From Candolleomyces eurysporus (Eukaryota; Basidiomycota; Agaricomycetes; Agaricales; Psathyrellaceae): a stretch of DNA of 64,000 bases. Shown one piece after another: positions 1 through 10,691 of the stretch; positions within the stretch are counted from its first letter, which is position 1, and every line of letters starts with the position of its first letter. The notes under the pieces are model-generated. The model did no database searches. It was given only the letters and a program-made list of their open reading frames with translations, and was not told the DNA's origin. The stretch lies in contig JANBPK010000706.1 of assembly GCA_027579435.1 (NCBI GenBank), positions 353,462 to 417,461 on the forward strand, read 5' to 3'. The translations under genes and the position numbers were made by a program.

Positions 1-110
1 TCCCATTTGTAGCAATCATATGGACTCAGATGTATAGCTTTAGCGTCTGAAAGTAACTATCTGTAACTATGTGCTGCATCACTTTATGTGACGCCCATCT
101 GCTTACATAA
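1..110. repeat. Duplicated 3' flank of the F-box family
   Basis: This left-edge stretch closely matches about 2425-2510, the 3' flank of the F-box gene at 414-2287. Both carry the same blocks, for example the words tggactcagatgt and agcgtctga followed by agtaact and tgctgcatc. The most likely reading is that another F-box paralogue lies just left of the window and that this is its trailing flank, making the left end part of a tandem array. Similarity was read by eye. Confidence 0.6.
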
Positions 111-413
111 CTGAGCGATCGGCATGTCCACACTGACCCAATCTGACCCAGGGTGTGTGAGTTCGAAAGTCGATTCGATCCCTTACTTCCTCTCGCACCG
201 TAACCTCCACGCGTATTTCTGTGGGTTGAGAACCTTCAGTCGGCTTCCGCCCTCGACTTTAGGAAGCAGTCCGATTCTCACAACCTCATTGAGCATCTGC
301 CATCGAGATCGGCTGCACACGAAGATTCTAGATGTACGATTTTCGAACGCTCTGTGTTCGTGTCCCTTGTACTGACAATAGTACTTAGCCTCCCCGATTT
401 CTTCTGCACCGCT

Positions 414-2287
414 ATGAGTGCTATCCGGGAACATGAGAAAGGAGATTCTGCAAACGTCCTCGAGCGGATCCCCACTGAGCTATGGAATAGGATTCTCAAC
501 GAAGAACAAGGCTTCACGACACAGGACTTCAAGACGCTCTGCTTCGTGGCTCCCCTCTTCAGGGCCATCTGTCAGCCGGCGGCATATAAAAGCCTGGTTG
601 CCACACGCTTTGTTTTATCCCGTGGATACTGCTTCAAAGATAGGTGGAAGAAAGGGGCAACGATCCGTCAAATGGACCAGTGGAGACATGATATGGCCAG
701 TCTTATCCGAGCTGAGCGACGGCTGTCTCTTGTAGGAGGCGACCCTGTGTTGTCCACTTTCCCCCAGGTCATATCTATCGGAGCTATAGCAACATCCAGG
801 GCCATCGATAAACCCCCAGCGGACAAGATGGTGCTCTCATGGGCTGCTTATGATGTCGTTTTGCAGCTCAAGAGTACGCTAGCACGCACGCTCCCATTGT
901 TCACTCACCTTCGCCGACTCGAACTCCGCTCATTTCCCATCGACGACGGGCTGTTGAGGGAGATAGCCTCACACCCTGTCCTCCACGAGCTCAAGCTCAA
1001 AGGCTGCTCGTTTCCCTCCCCGACCTTTCATCTCCCTTGCATCCGCTTGCTGGAATACGACAGCATATCGCGGGAACAAGCACCGGCAGCCTTTCGCCTC
1101 GCTTCCTCACAGCATCTCGAGGAATTTCAAATCGAAAACATGGGAGCTTCGGCCGTTCTAGAGGGCCTCCGTGCAAGACCCGACACCGAGTCAATGTTGA
1201 AGAAGTTGCGTCGTCTCACGATGGTACCGGCAACTGACGAACCTAACCTCCTCGACATGGAGAAGCTGCTGAGTTATGTGCCGGCCTTGCATCAGCTGGA
1301 TATTAGGGGAATCAGTATTGAGCAAACGGACCAGGCCATGGACATGTCTACGATACCATACCTGCGACGATTTTCGGGTCCTTTCTCCCTCGCTCGATGC
1401 GTCGTACCTGGGAGACCTGTCAGCGACATCCGAAGTGGGAACGATGAATACAAGTATTTTATGGAGACGTGGTCAGAGCTTCAAGCGCATCTGTACCCAC
1501 TCTGTTTATCGACAGCAACTGCGGAAGGCATTACGACTCTTCACTTGCCAAATTACAACGTTGCGCCGATTTGGCTTTTGAGTCGATTCGTTGCGGAGAC
1601 GTTCCCTCGCTTGGTTGACTTGAGGCTTCCGGTTGGGATGATCCAGGATTACAACGATGACCTCGTGCATATCAGCCGGGGAAGCTGCTGCTCTCGGCGC
1701 GCGCCACGGAAGCTTCTGGTAGCTGAAGAACCGTTTGAGGAGGGGGAAGTCGAAGGAATGGCTAAGCTTATCAAGGACAAGGTGGAGTACGAGTTAGTGA
1801 CGAGTTTCGATGATCCATCTCACCAAGCCATGGATCTCGACTATCAAACGAGAAGAGTCACCTCTCATTCTCCTCCCGTCCCAGCCGTAGTTCTCCCGCC
1901 CGAGTTTGATTTAGCAGTGACTCTTGCTGGGCAAAGTTCTCGCATCGAGCTGGACAGCACGGGCCAGCCATCTCGCCACCCGGAAGACTATGAAGTGCGT
2001 CATTCTTATCATCCATCAAACCGTCCATCTCTGAAATTTGAATCTCTTTACCTGCCTCCCTTCAGGAAGCACTTATCTACTTTGCCCAAGGCTGGTACCC
2101 AATTCCCACAAGCATCCAGACCCTTTCACTCGAGCCTGGTTCATTCCAGGATGACGACTCCCATGACCCTTCTGTGCAAGAAGAGACGTGCATAGCAGTT
2201 GTGAAGGCTCTTGGCGAACGTTATCTAAACCTCGCCGTCGTTACCTTACTGACATCGATGTCTATCGCTACGAGAGGACTCGAGTGA
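414..2287 (+). CDS. F-box/leucine-rich-repeat-like protein
   Basis: Probable substrate adaptor of an SCF-type ubiquitin ligase, inferred only from the fold. An F-box-like segment lies near residues 15-60, beginning RIPTELWNRIL, followed by leucine-rich segments (THLRRLELRSFPI, HELKLKGCSF) typical of basidiomycete F-box proteins. I start at the ATG at 414; the open frame runs further upstream only through non-ATG codons. A probable intron lies at 1995-2065 (donor GTGCGT, acceptor preceded by a pyrimidine tract). Removing it changes the C-terminus to one matching the relic at 2573-2806 (shared IQTLSL and ALGERY), which supports the splice. The spliced frame stops at 2285-2287. Comparison with the relic suggests a one-base slip near 2250 that shortens the last 25 or so residues. 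The unspliced frame would instead end at 2195. Confidence 0.7.
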
Positions 2288-2572
2288 TAGGGAACGGTAC
2301 GATGAGGTGGATCGTTCTCATAACCTGAAAACCGTGATACCGTGATAATCACTATTATCTGCTCTCGTTTACTGTAGCTTTCTGAACCACGTTTTATCGC
2401 TTGTCCCGCTTCTCTGTCTGACTTTGTAACAACCATGTGGACTCAGATGTGTAGCTGTAGCGTCTGAGAGTAACTAAATGCTGCATCGTCACATCATGCC
2501 CCGTAAATATGGAGCAACGGCCCATATGCTCATAGCGAGTGTGTAACGAGCATCCATCTATCTGAATAGTAC

Positions 2573-2806
2573 ATGCGCATTCAGACCCTTTCGCTCAGGC
2601 CTGGGTTATTCCCAGGTAGCATTACCGATCCGTTCGGACTGACGCGCACTGTGGAACGAAGGATGTGCGTCGCAGTTGTGACGGCGCTTGGTGAACGTTA
2701 TATAGGCCTCAGCACTGTCACGTTCATGGGCTATGATGGTCATCGCGGCGAGAAGATTCGAGGTCTAGGTAACGATTCGACAAGGTGGACTGTTCCTGCA
2801 ACTTGA
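2573..2806 (+). pseudogene. Orphan C-terminal fragment of the F-box family
   Basis: About 77 codons whose product (IQTLSLRPGLFPG, VVTALGERYIGL) matches the spliced C-terminus of the F-box protein just upstream. It has no F-box and no other part of the gene. It follows a second copy of the family's 3' flank (about 2425-2510). It is best read as a leftover of tandem duplication and deletion. The fragment keeps the longer tail frame that the upstream gene seems to have lost. Confidence 0.6.
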
Positions 2807-3372
2807 ATGAGTACCTGGACCGATATAACGTGACTCTTCTCGGAAACGCGCCAGACGCAGACGGCCATGTGCTGATGAGTACCAGGGATCTATTTATTGA
2901 ACTGCGCGCACACGCATGACCCTAGATGTGCAGAAAACACTCCTGCTCCTCAAAACCTTTGGGTGTGCATTGGACCGGATAGATATGTGTGACTTCTCGT
3001 TTTCGTTCGGTTAGCGTGATCCACATGACGGATGCTTTAAACTATATATAACCTTGACGTCTACCCAGGGTTTCCGTGGTTCTCCAATTCATTGACCACC
3101 CTATTAAGTCTCGATGGATGAAATGAAGACGAGTGAAACGTGTTTCCCTTGCTTGGAGCCTCAACTCCTTTCATAGCCAAGCTGTGGACGATCCCGCAAA
3201 CAACTCGCTGCCAGCCCCTTGGCAGTCGGAGATCACGATGTGGAACTGCCACATTGCGCGTGCTTCATCTCCAACTTCGTCGGGGTGTATGTCAGAATAT
3301 ATGTATGCATAGTCTAGTAAGCGATAAGTGGTAGAAGATTCGAAAGCACCTTCTCCTGCCTGTGTCTCAAAA
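2807..3372 (+). promoter_or_regulatory. 5' region of the first DUF6533 gene
   Basis: No coding sequence recognised. A TATA-like stretch (ctatatataac) lies near 3042-3052. From about 3020 to 3372 the sequence is similar to 5990-6358, the 5' region of the tandem copy (for example acccaggg followed by ttctccaa, and cttggcagtcggaga). The promoter was therefore duplicated with the gene. Confidence 0.4.
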
Positions 3373-5090
3373 ATGGAATTGGCTGACGCCGGTGTTGAGC
3401 TGATCAAACAGGCGCACGCACAGCGAAATATTAATGTCAGTAGCTGTTTTCGACCTTTTCCGCTCATTGCTATGGCTGATATGCGTCGCCATTGCTCCCC
3501 AATAGTACACCATCGGTATGCTGATTTGGTGCGAGATCGAAGATTCCTAGATGGCACTAATGCCAATTTTTCAGTGGCTTGCGTCACATTACTGGTTCGT
3601 TCGCCCAGAATATTGGTTTGAGGTCCTTGTGTTGAAGCCTGCTTCATCTTTAGGCGGCCGACTTTATTCATTCGTTTCCCAGAGAAGTTCGTGACATATA
3701 TGGTCTCTTGCAACTTCCCTTCGTTGAAATTCCTTGTGCATGTTAATGATAGGTTTCTTTGATATGGTCAGCCGAGTGGAATAAAGGGAAAGTCCTATTC
3801 TTGTTATCTCGATACTCCATTTGGGTAGACGTGGCTTTGATTTTCCTTTGTACGTCGCTGTTTCTTCGTGGACCCTCTTCTTGCTGATCCATGAGCAGAC
3901 AATTTCCCGCATAATCAGTCGATATTAGTAAGTCCTCGTTACTCAGCTTTCATCCGAGTCAGTAGTGCTAACTTTTGAACAGATATGCGAGGGTATTTTT
4001 ACTGCCGGGGTTGGTGAGTTATGAGAGAACCTACTCGTGAGTGAGCGACTGAGCAGAAATTGGTTATGTCTATATCTTTCAGTTTTCTTGATGTTCGGGG
4101 TAATTATCGCAGAAGGTACGTGGATCTTACAAGCATAAACATACTTTTCCTTGAATTTTGTCGATCAGTGGTGATGTTTCTACGTGTATACGCATTGTCT
4201 TGTGCAAACAAGAGGCTTGGCGCGTTTCTGCTATTCTTATTTATCGTGAGTCCTGCTCATGGTTTCTTCTCTCTCTCTCTCACGCTGATGCTCTCTAGAC
4301 TACCCACGCTATCTTGCTGTGGGCTGATATAAGGTTTATCACCAAGCTAGAATGTATGGGCATACTGCATGGTCCCGGGACAACGTTGCTGACCAAGAAT
4401 CAGACATCCCATCCCCCATCCCTACGGTTCTTGGTTGCCTTCCGATCAGAGGGGACATTTCAGTCCTCAACGTTATTTTCATTTCAATTCTTGCCAACGA
4501 GCTAGGTAACCTATCACCTTCAAAACGTTATATGCTTTACCGACTCACGCCAGTTGCCCAGTGATATTGCTAATAACATCCTGGATCGGATTACGGAAGT
4601 ATACAAGGTCAGGAAGTGCTCTTTTCTCGATATTTTATAGGGATGGAGTTTGCTACTTCCTTTTTATATCATGTAAGTCAGGTGGCAAGGGGAACCACGA
4701 AAAACCCTGTGTCGACTATCCTCGACTAATCCTTGTCCCAGTGAGCACCATTGGAAGCATGATTTGCAATCATGTAGGACCAGTGGGTACATACACCATG
4801 AGTATGCTCTCGTCAATGCTAATATGCTCATTCGGACCTATGAATAGCCAGCCTACAGCTATCTGCTCGCCGTGTAAGCCTGATAGAAATTCAGGATGCT
4901 CGTCCCTTGCATTGACCGTTACATGCGTTACAGTCCACAGAGGGTAGTTCATTCAATTTTGGCGACAAAGATCATTCTGCATTTGCGAGAAATAAGCCAG
5001 CAGACCCCTGAAGTGGATAGCAATGTCCGCCTTACAAGCATACGATATTGTGCGAATGCGCATGGCTCAATCAACGAAGACCTCAAATAA
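3373..5090 (+). CDS. DUF6533 seven-helix membrane protein, tandem copy 1
   Basis: Basidiomycete membrane-protein family of unknown function, probably plasma membrane. Rebuilt exons: 3373-3435, 3506-3515 (a 10-nt microexon), 3575-3594, 3654-3686, 3753-3849, 3899-3927, 3983-4013, 4083-4115, 4169-4245, then less certain exons from 4299. The product reads through HSFPREVSLIWSAEWNKGK, the DUF6533 signature, then LYNFPHNQSIL, a helix VFLMFGVIIAEG, VVMFLRVYALSCANK, later VILLITSWIGLRKY and FYRDGVCYFLF, and a final exon with PQRVVHSILATKIILHLRE. All are landmarks of the family in the right order. The junction inside about 4330-4440 could not be solved in phase: either a weak splice site or a lesion. 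The last exon ends at TAA 5088-5090. Near-identical in layout to 6359-8076. Confidence 0.75.
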
Positions 5091-5564
5091 TGCATACCCG
5101 TCTCGTTTAATTCCCGCTCAAACCCGACGGCGATGGTGGACTATGTGTCGGATCGTGCCAGTTGGTGCGGCATCAAAGATCCGGGCGACATATTGGTAGA
5201 GGAGTGGGTGGTTCTCTCCTCTGTGGGACAGATTTATCCTTGCTAGCCTAGCGATATTGTTGTTGCCCTCAGCCCCGGGGGAAACTGTGAAGACGTTTAG
5301 CTGATTTGGAGTACGGAAGTTGACATAGACCATAGATCGAATGTAACACTTGTCCTTGCTCATGAGCTTGAGTCCTCAGCTCATTAAGTACAGCGGACTC
5401 AGTGTGCGAATGATTGAAGCCTTATGCTTTTGGATTGCAACGGTTATCATGTCCTTTATCTTTCACTCAACACATCGTCCCCGGCAGACTCGTCGGCCTG
5501 GGGTCACATTCGGATGGACCACTGGGGGAACAGTGAATTCTGTGGAAACGCGGCCACGCAAATG
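5091..5564. other. Intergenic, nothing recognised
   Basis: Between the two DUF6533 copies. Short open frames exist on both strands, but none has recognisable motifs or paralogous support. Confidence 0.4.
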
Positions 5565-5675
5565 CAAAAGGGATAACGACTCTTCATTTGCAAAAATGCA
5601 ATGTTGCGCCAACTTGGCTTCTTGAGTCGACTCGTAGCGGAGACGTCTCGGCTGGTCGACCGACTGCCGTTTGCG
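5565..5675 (+). pseudogene. Relic of the first F-box gene
   Basis: A stretch of about 100 bases resembling 1536-1630 of the F-box gene. The relic translates to RLFICKNAMLRQLGFLSRLV followed by AETSRLVDRLP, against TTLHLPNYNVAPIWLLSRFV then AETFPRLVDLRLP in the intact gene. Only this internal piece survives, between the two DUF6533 genes, so the F-box and DUF6533 duplications were interleaved. Confidence 0.5.
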
Positions 5676-6358
5676 ATAATCCGGGTTTCGACGATGAGGC
5701 CTTCACCTGGGGCCGGTGCGGCTTTGATGTACCAAGGAAGCTTGTTTGAGTACGCAGGAGTTGGGGTCACCGAGGCATTTAGCTGAGGGTACCAAGGACC
5801 ATCAGGTTGTGCCCGTACAAATGGCCGCTGGACATCACCCGACCGGCTTCTTCCGTTCAAAGGACCCCGTCCAGAGTAGGGTTTCTCCCCGATCTTTACC
5901 GAACGACCTGTGCTCAAAAAACGTCTCTGCTCTTGAAACTTTTAGTGTTAGTGCATCCTCAATATTCGCCCAATTAGCGGAATCCATAAATGCGGTAGAT
6001 GCTGTAAAATGTATATACAATTCTCTGACATCGACCCAGGGTTCCGCAGTTCTCCAACTCATTAGCTACGTCATTGAGGAAAAGCCAAACGACAAAGGAT
6101 CAGATGTTTCTCCCTTGCTTGGATTCTAAGCCCCTTTCACCGCAAACGGTGGGCGCTCCCGCAGAGAACTCGCTGACAGTCCCCTTGGCAGTCGGAGATA
6201 GCGCTGTTTCTACATGGAATATGACAGATGGTACTGCCACATCGCGCACATTTCGTCTCTAACCTCCTTGAGGTGTATGTCGAATATATACACGTACAGT
6301 AGTGAGCGACGAGTGGTACAGCTTTCATAAACCCTTTCCTCCTTCCCGTGTCTCAGAA
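5676..6358 (+). promoter_or_regulatory. 5' region of the second DUF6533 gene
   Basis: No gene recognised in 5676-5980. From about 5990 the sequence is similar to the 5' region of the first DUF6533 copy, with a TATA-like tgtatatac near 6010. Confidence 0.35.
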
Positions 6359-8076
6359 ATGGACTTGGCTGACGCTGTCATCGAGATAATCGAGCACGCG
6401 CATGTCCAGCGAAATGTCAACGTCAGTAGTCGTTTTCGACCATCTCTCCACATTGACTTGGCTGATCTTCGCCAACTTCGCCTATCCGCATAGTACACCA
6501 TCAGTGAGCTGAATTGAAGCGATTCGGGATCTACCTCACGGCACTGATGGCAATCGTTCAGTGGCTTGTCTAACATTGTTGGTGCGTTCATCCAGAATAT
6601 TTTTCATGGTCTTTGCAATAAATCTTGCTTCGCCTTCAGGTGGCCGACTTCATTCATTCATTTCCCAGAGAGGTTGGTGACGCGCCTTGTCTCTCACAAC
6701 CTCCTGCCGTTAATCTTCCTTGCGCGTACTGTTAATAGGTCTCTTTGATATGGTCGGCCGAGTGGAATACAGGGAAAGTCCTATTCCTATTATCTCGTTA
6801 CCTCATTTGGGTAGATATGGCTTTGATTTTTCTCTGTAAGCGGCTGCTTGTGGACCCTTTCTTCTTGCTGATCCATGAACAGACAATTTCCCGCATAATC
6901 AGTCGGCATCAGTGAGCATCTCATTGTCGAGTTCCGATACGAGTTGTTACTAAATCTCAAACAGACATGTAATGGAGCATTTATTGCTTCAATTGGTGAG
7001 TCATAAGAGACCATGCCCATGAGAAGGCGACTGAGCAGAAATATACTTCCCAGNTTTTTTTAATCCTCGGGACAATAATCGGCGAAGGTACGTAAATCGT
7101 GCAAGCCTACACGTACANTTTTTTTAGAGGCTGGTTGGCATTCAGTCGTAATGTTTCTCCGCCTGTACGCATTATCCTGCCGAAACAAGAGACTCGGAGC
7201 GTCCCTGCTTTCATTGTTCGTTGTGAGTCTTGTTCATGATTTCCTCTCTCTCGTGCTGAAGCTCTCTAGGCCACCCACGCTGTCTTGCTGTGGGCTGATT
7301 TCAAGTTCTTCTTTACGCTAGAATGTGAGAGCATATTGCATGGTCCCGGGACTGTGTTACTGACCATTATTAGTCGTCCCATCCCCCATTCCTACGGTTC
7401 TTGGCTGCCTTCCAATCAGAGGAGAAATCTCAGTCCTCAACATAATCTTCAGTTTAGTTCTTGTCAACGAGCTAGGTAGATTATCTTTTTTGTAAAGCGT
7501 CGTGTGTTGACAAGCCAACTGACACAAACTCCCCTAGTTATCTTACTGGTAACATCCTGGATCGGATTACGCAAGTTTAAAAGGTCGGAAAGTGCTCTTT
7601 TCTCAATATTCTACAGGGATGGCGTTTGCTACTTCCTTTTCATATCGTGTAAGTCGCCGTGGAATATCATTAAAATTTCTAGAATCTCAATGTCAATAAT
7701 CCTTGATTAACCCTTGCCTCTAGTGAGCAGCACCGGGAACATAATCTGCAGTCATGTAGGACCAGTGCGTACAAATTTCATCATTATGCTCTTGTTTTAA
7801 CGCTAAGATGGCTATCCGAACCTAATAGCAAGGCTACAGCTATCTGTTTGCCGTGTAAGCTTAATAGAAATTGTGAACGCTCGTCCCTCGCACTGACCAT
7901 TGCACAGCCCACAGCGGATAGTTCATTCAGTTTTGGCGACAAAGATCATTCTACATTTGCGAGAAACAACGCAGCAGACCCTTGAGGGGGCTAGCGATGT
8001 CCGCCTTACGACCATACGATTTTCCGTCGATGGCTCCAACAACGAAGGCCCCGAATCCAATAATTATCAACCCTGA
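6359..8076 (+). CDS. DUF6533 seven-helix membrane protein, tandem copy 2
   Basis: Paralogue of the gene at 3373-5090 with matching early introns. Exons resolved: 6359-6421 (63 nt), 6494-6503 (10-nt microexon), 6562-6581, 6640-6672. Then comes an exon giving VSLIWSAEWNTGKVLFLLSR, and later exons giving TCNGAFIASIG, a helix FLILGTIIGEG, a FLRLYALSC-type segment, VILLVTSWIGLRKF and FYRDGVCYFLF. The last exon has PQRIVHSVLATKIILHLRE and runs about 20 residues further than in copy 1, to TGA 8074-8076. An N at 7054 sits exactly at an acceptor before a T-run; dropping it keeps the phase. A second N (7118) is intronic. As in copy 1, the junction around 7310-7400 is unresolved, so an inactivating lesion shared by both copies cannot be excluded. 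Confidence 0.7.
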
Positions 8077-8225
8077 TTCTGGCTTGATTTCAACTCGACT
8101 TGAATGATGGACCATTGATCCATTCGCGTTTAATGCAACATCCCAAATCCCCCGGAAGGTGTGACGGGCAAATACGTCAAGTTTCCCCCACAGATTATTG
8201 GGGAAACAAGGCAAAGAGGAGCTCA

Positions 8226-8390
8226 AATGGTGGAAGGAGCAATGGTGGAACGCTGGTGGTATCGAAGCTCACGACGTTTGTCTCAAGGTCCCTTAGCTCA
8301 AGTATTCGATAGGTTAGTGCAGCCGAAGCTGTAGTATGCAAAATAGAAAAAGGATATGGTGCGGAGCAGATTCGAGAGATGGTGTGTAAG
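8226..8390 (+). pseudogene. Degenerate relic of the small F-box family
   Basis: Reads WWKEQWWNAGGIEAHDV, then stops, then CSMQNRKRIW. This matches the C-terminal half of the small F-box gene at 33778-34195 (WWEEQWLVEGGIKAEDI and CSMRNRKRIWGI). In-frame stops break it and no F-box remains. It lies immediately downstream of the second DUF6533 gene. Confidence 0.55.
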
Positions 8391-10691
8391 AAAACGTCCT
8401 TCAGAGAGCCGGGTGGCTGGGACTAGAATCTGCAGTAAGCTCAAAAAAGAGCCTGCCGACATCTTCAGGAAGTTCAGAAAATGCAAAGTCTTCGAGAGGT
8501 AGATTCGACATGGTTTTGGGGTAAGCCGTCCGAGACATCGAGTCAAAGCAAGTTGGGTCGAACCGATCCGCAACGCAGCGGGCAGTAGGCCTCTAAATCA
8601 AACAGCAACAAACATTGTATTGCCATCGCACCGTGCTTGATTAGAGTACAAGACCAACCTCAAGATGCCGGAATACATACGCAGGAAGTTGCAAGTCTAG
8701 GTCTCTGTTGACGAATGGCCGAATGAGACTGTAATGTACAGCTCCATTCAAACGCTTCTTGAATAATCGATGACTCTGGAAGCAGATTGTGGGCATCGAT
8801 ATCCCGGGATCGTGTTGTCATCGCAGCTTGAGAACCCAAGAACGTGCGCTCCAGAAACTACTCAAAACGACCTTACAGGGGTGAGTCCCATAATTATTCA
8901 TTTCAATTGACCTCCCCTGATAATTTTATTCTCGAAGTGCCGACTCGGAAGAATACCACCATGCTCTTCGACATTGAGCTTTCTCCCTGCCAACAGCACT
9001 ACTATCGTCATACAGCTCCGAAAAGGAGCACTACCTGTTGAAAGGCACTCAGGGTCTAACATCATCTTCCAGCTTCTTGCTTTCTCCGAACGCCATCAGC
9101 TCCCCGGTGTAGGAGACGGTCCTCGAGCTCAAAACTGCCTAGCAACGCCTGAAAAGCTCGACCATCGACCTATTGAGCGTACCGCTGGCAGCAAAGCTTA
9201 GCCACCCCATGTTGCCCGTGACATGGACAAGTTTGTTGGTTCAGCTTCATATCGGTCCGAATCTGGCGTGGTGGGCGGACGGACATTCCTGGGTGTAGAG
9301 TAGACCAAAGAGGTATGAAAGTCCTTTACATCCAGCCACTATAATACGATTCGCTGACTCGCAGTGCAGGCTCCTGATTGCCAAAGTTGCCAAGCTTCGT
9401 TGTCGCGATTTCCTCCCAAGGACAGCAGTCCAATTGTCCTGGCCCAATCGAAACTCAATGGGCTACGCGTGAGATCTGGGGAGCATGCTGCACCTCATTT
9501 CTCTCAGTGGGCTCTCCGCAGATGTATACCTCGCCGTCTACCTACCTCGTTTCGACGACATCGCAGACGAGATGATGGAGGAATACGACCCGTGCCGGTG
9601 GTCCCATCTCCTTTCGCCTAATCGATACCGCCGATCGGAAATGACAACGGGAGTTATTAGACCGGTGGTGGGAGCGCAATTGCAGGCACTACTCCGCCGA
9701 TAGTCAGAAATCGAGGACGAAGGCTCCGCAGATTAAGTATGCTTGCAGTTGTAAATGGGGAGCCGGAAGGAGATTTGGAGTGCGGGAAGGGAGCTCTGGT
9801 GGGACTGCTGCCGATTATTACTTACGTGCTCTGGCCGATTTCCACCTCGCTGGCACCAAGCTCCGTGGTCGATCAGCCCTGGCACAGCTACATCGTCCGA
9901 ACACCCCCGCCAGGCTTCCCTGCCCGACGCGTCATAATATACAGCCTTAAAGCCTCCGGTGACCTATAGCCACACAGACCGTGTTCTCGCCTTGTTATTT
10001 TTCTGTGACCTTGTCCCAATTTTACCAACGTGCGGTCATTTTTGGTCTCGGTCTCCTCCTTCGCAACACTACGCACTGTCTATGATTCTCCTATTCTTCA
10101 TGCAAAGATCAATGGCCCAGGTGAGTGAGTTATGAATTCTTTTGTCCCTTAAGGATGCATCGTGATCAAGAATGAATCAGTGGCTTCCCCGATCGGGGTG
10201 GGCGACAGCGCCTCCAACATTTCTCGGTTCGAGTGGCGGGTGCAAGGTCTTGGCGCTTTCGCCCCCTTGTTCTCGAAGCTAAAGAGCCATTTTACGCGTG
10301 CAGGCAACCTCAGGAGAATCGAATGCAGAATATGCAAAAACATGCTAGCAGCCGTCCCATATTAGGACTTTGTGACGTTACTCTCTAGCGCTGGATAGAC
10401 GCGAGTTGGCGCCGATTAACAGGCATGATGCCATGAATGGTGTGCTAAAAGTGATCGCAATATTGTCAACCGTTCACGACTGGATTTGGTCAGGCACATA
10501 CTCTTGTAAGTAGGTCCGGTGATGACAGTCGGCATTCAATCTGTCACGTCTCAGATTCCTGGCATAAATAATGCCAGCTTATTTTGCAATTTCTTTCCCC
10601 CAGCCCTTGTCCTTCTCCTACACCGGTGAGTGCACCTTCATCATCGCCTCTGAGTAATTTTTTTTCTGACGCTGTATCAGATCAGTCAAGG
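8391..10691. other. Stretch without a recognisable gene
   Basis: Short open frames only. The most gene-like is on the plus strand at 9485-9703 (73 codons, ending PVVGAQLQALLRR), with no motif I recognise and no paralogue in the window. The 3' end is the promoter of the DUF6345 gene: a TATA-like cataaataat near 10564 and a probable 5'-UTR intron at about 10626-10679 (donor GTGAGT, acceptor CAG) just before its start codon. Confidence 0.35.

Noticed and set aside
354..413. Hydrophobic N-terminal extension resembling a signal peptide on the first F-box protein
   Set aside because: The extension begins at GTG, not ATG, and F-box proteins are cytosolic. The first ATG at 414 directly precedes the F-box.
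3000..3060. Promoter of the first DUF6533 gene shares a 15-bp word and a following TATA with the solo LTR at 44716
   Set aside because: One 15-mer match is expected by chance in 64 kb, and the duplicate promoter near 6000 shares the TATA region but not the full word. Too weak to claim an LTR-derived promoter.
9364..9969. Overlapping short frames as a small gene cluster
   Set aside because: Three overlapping frames of similar length with no motif suggest random openness in GC-rich sequence.
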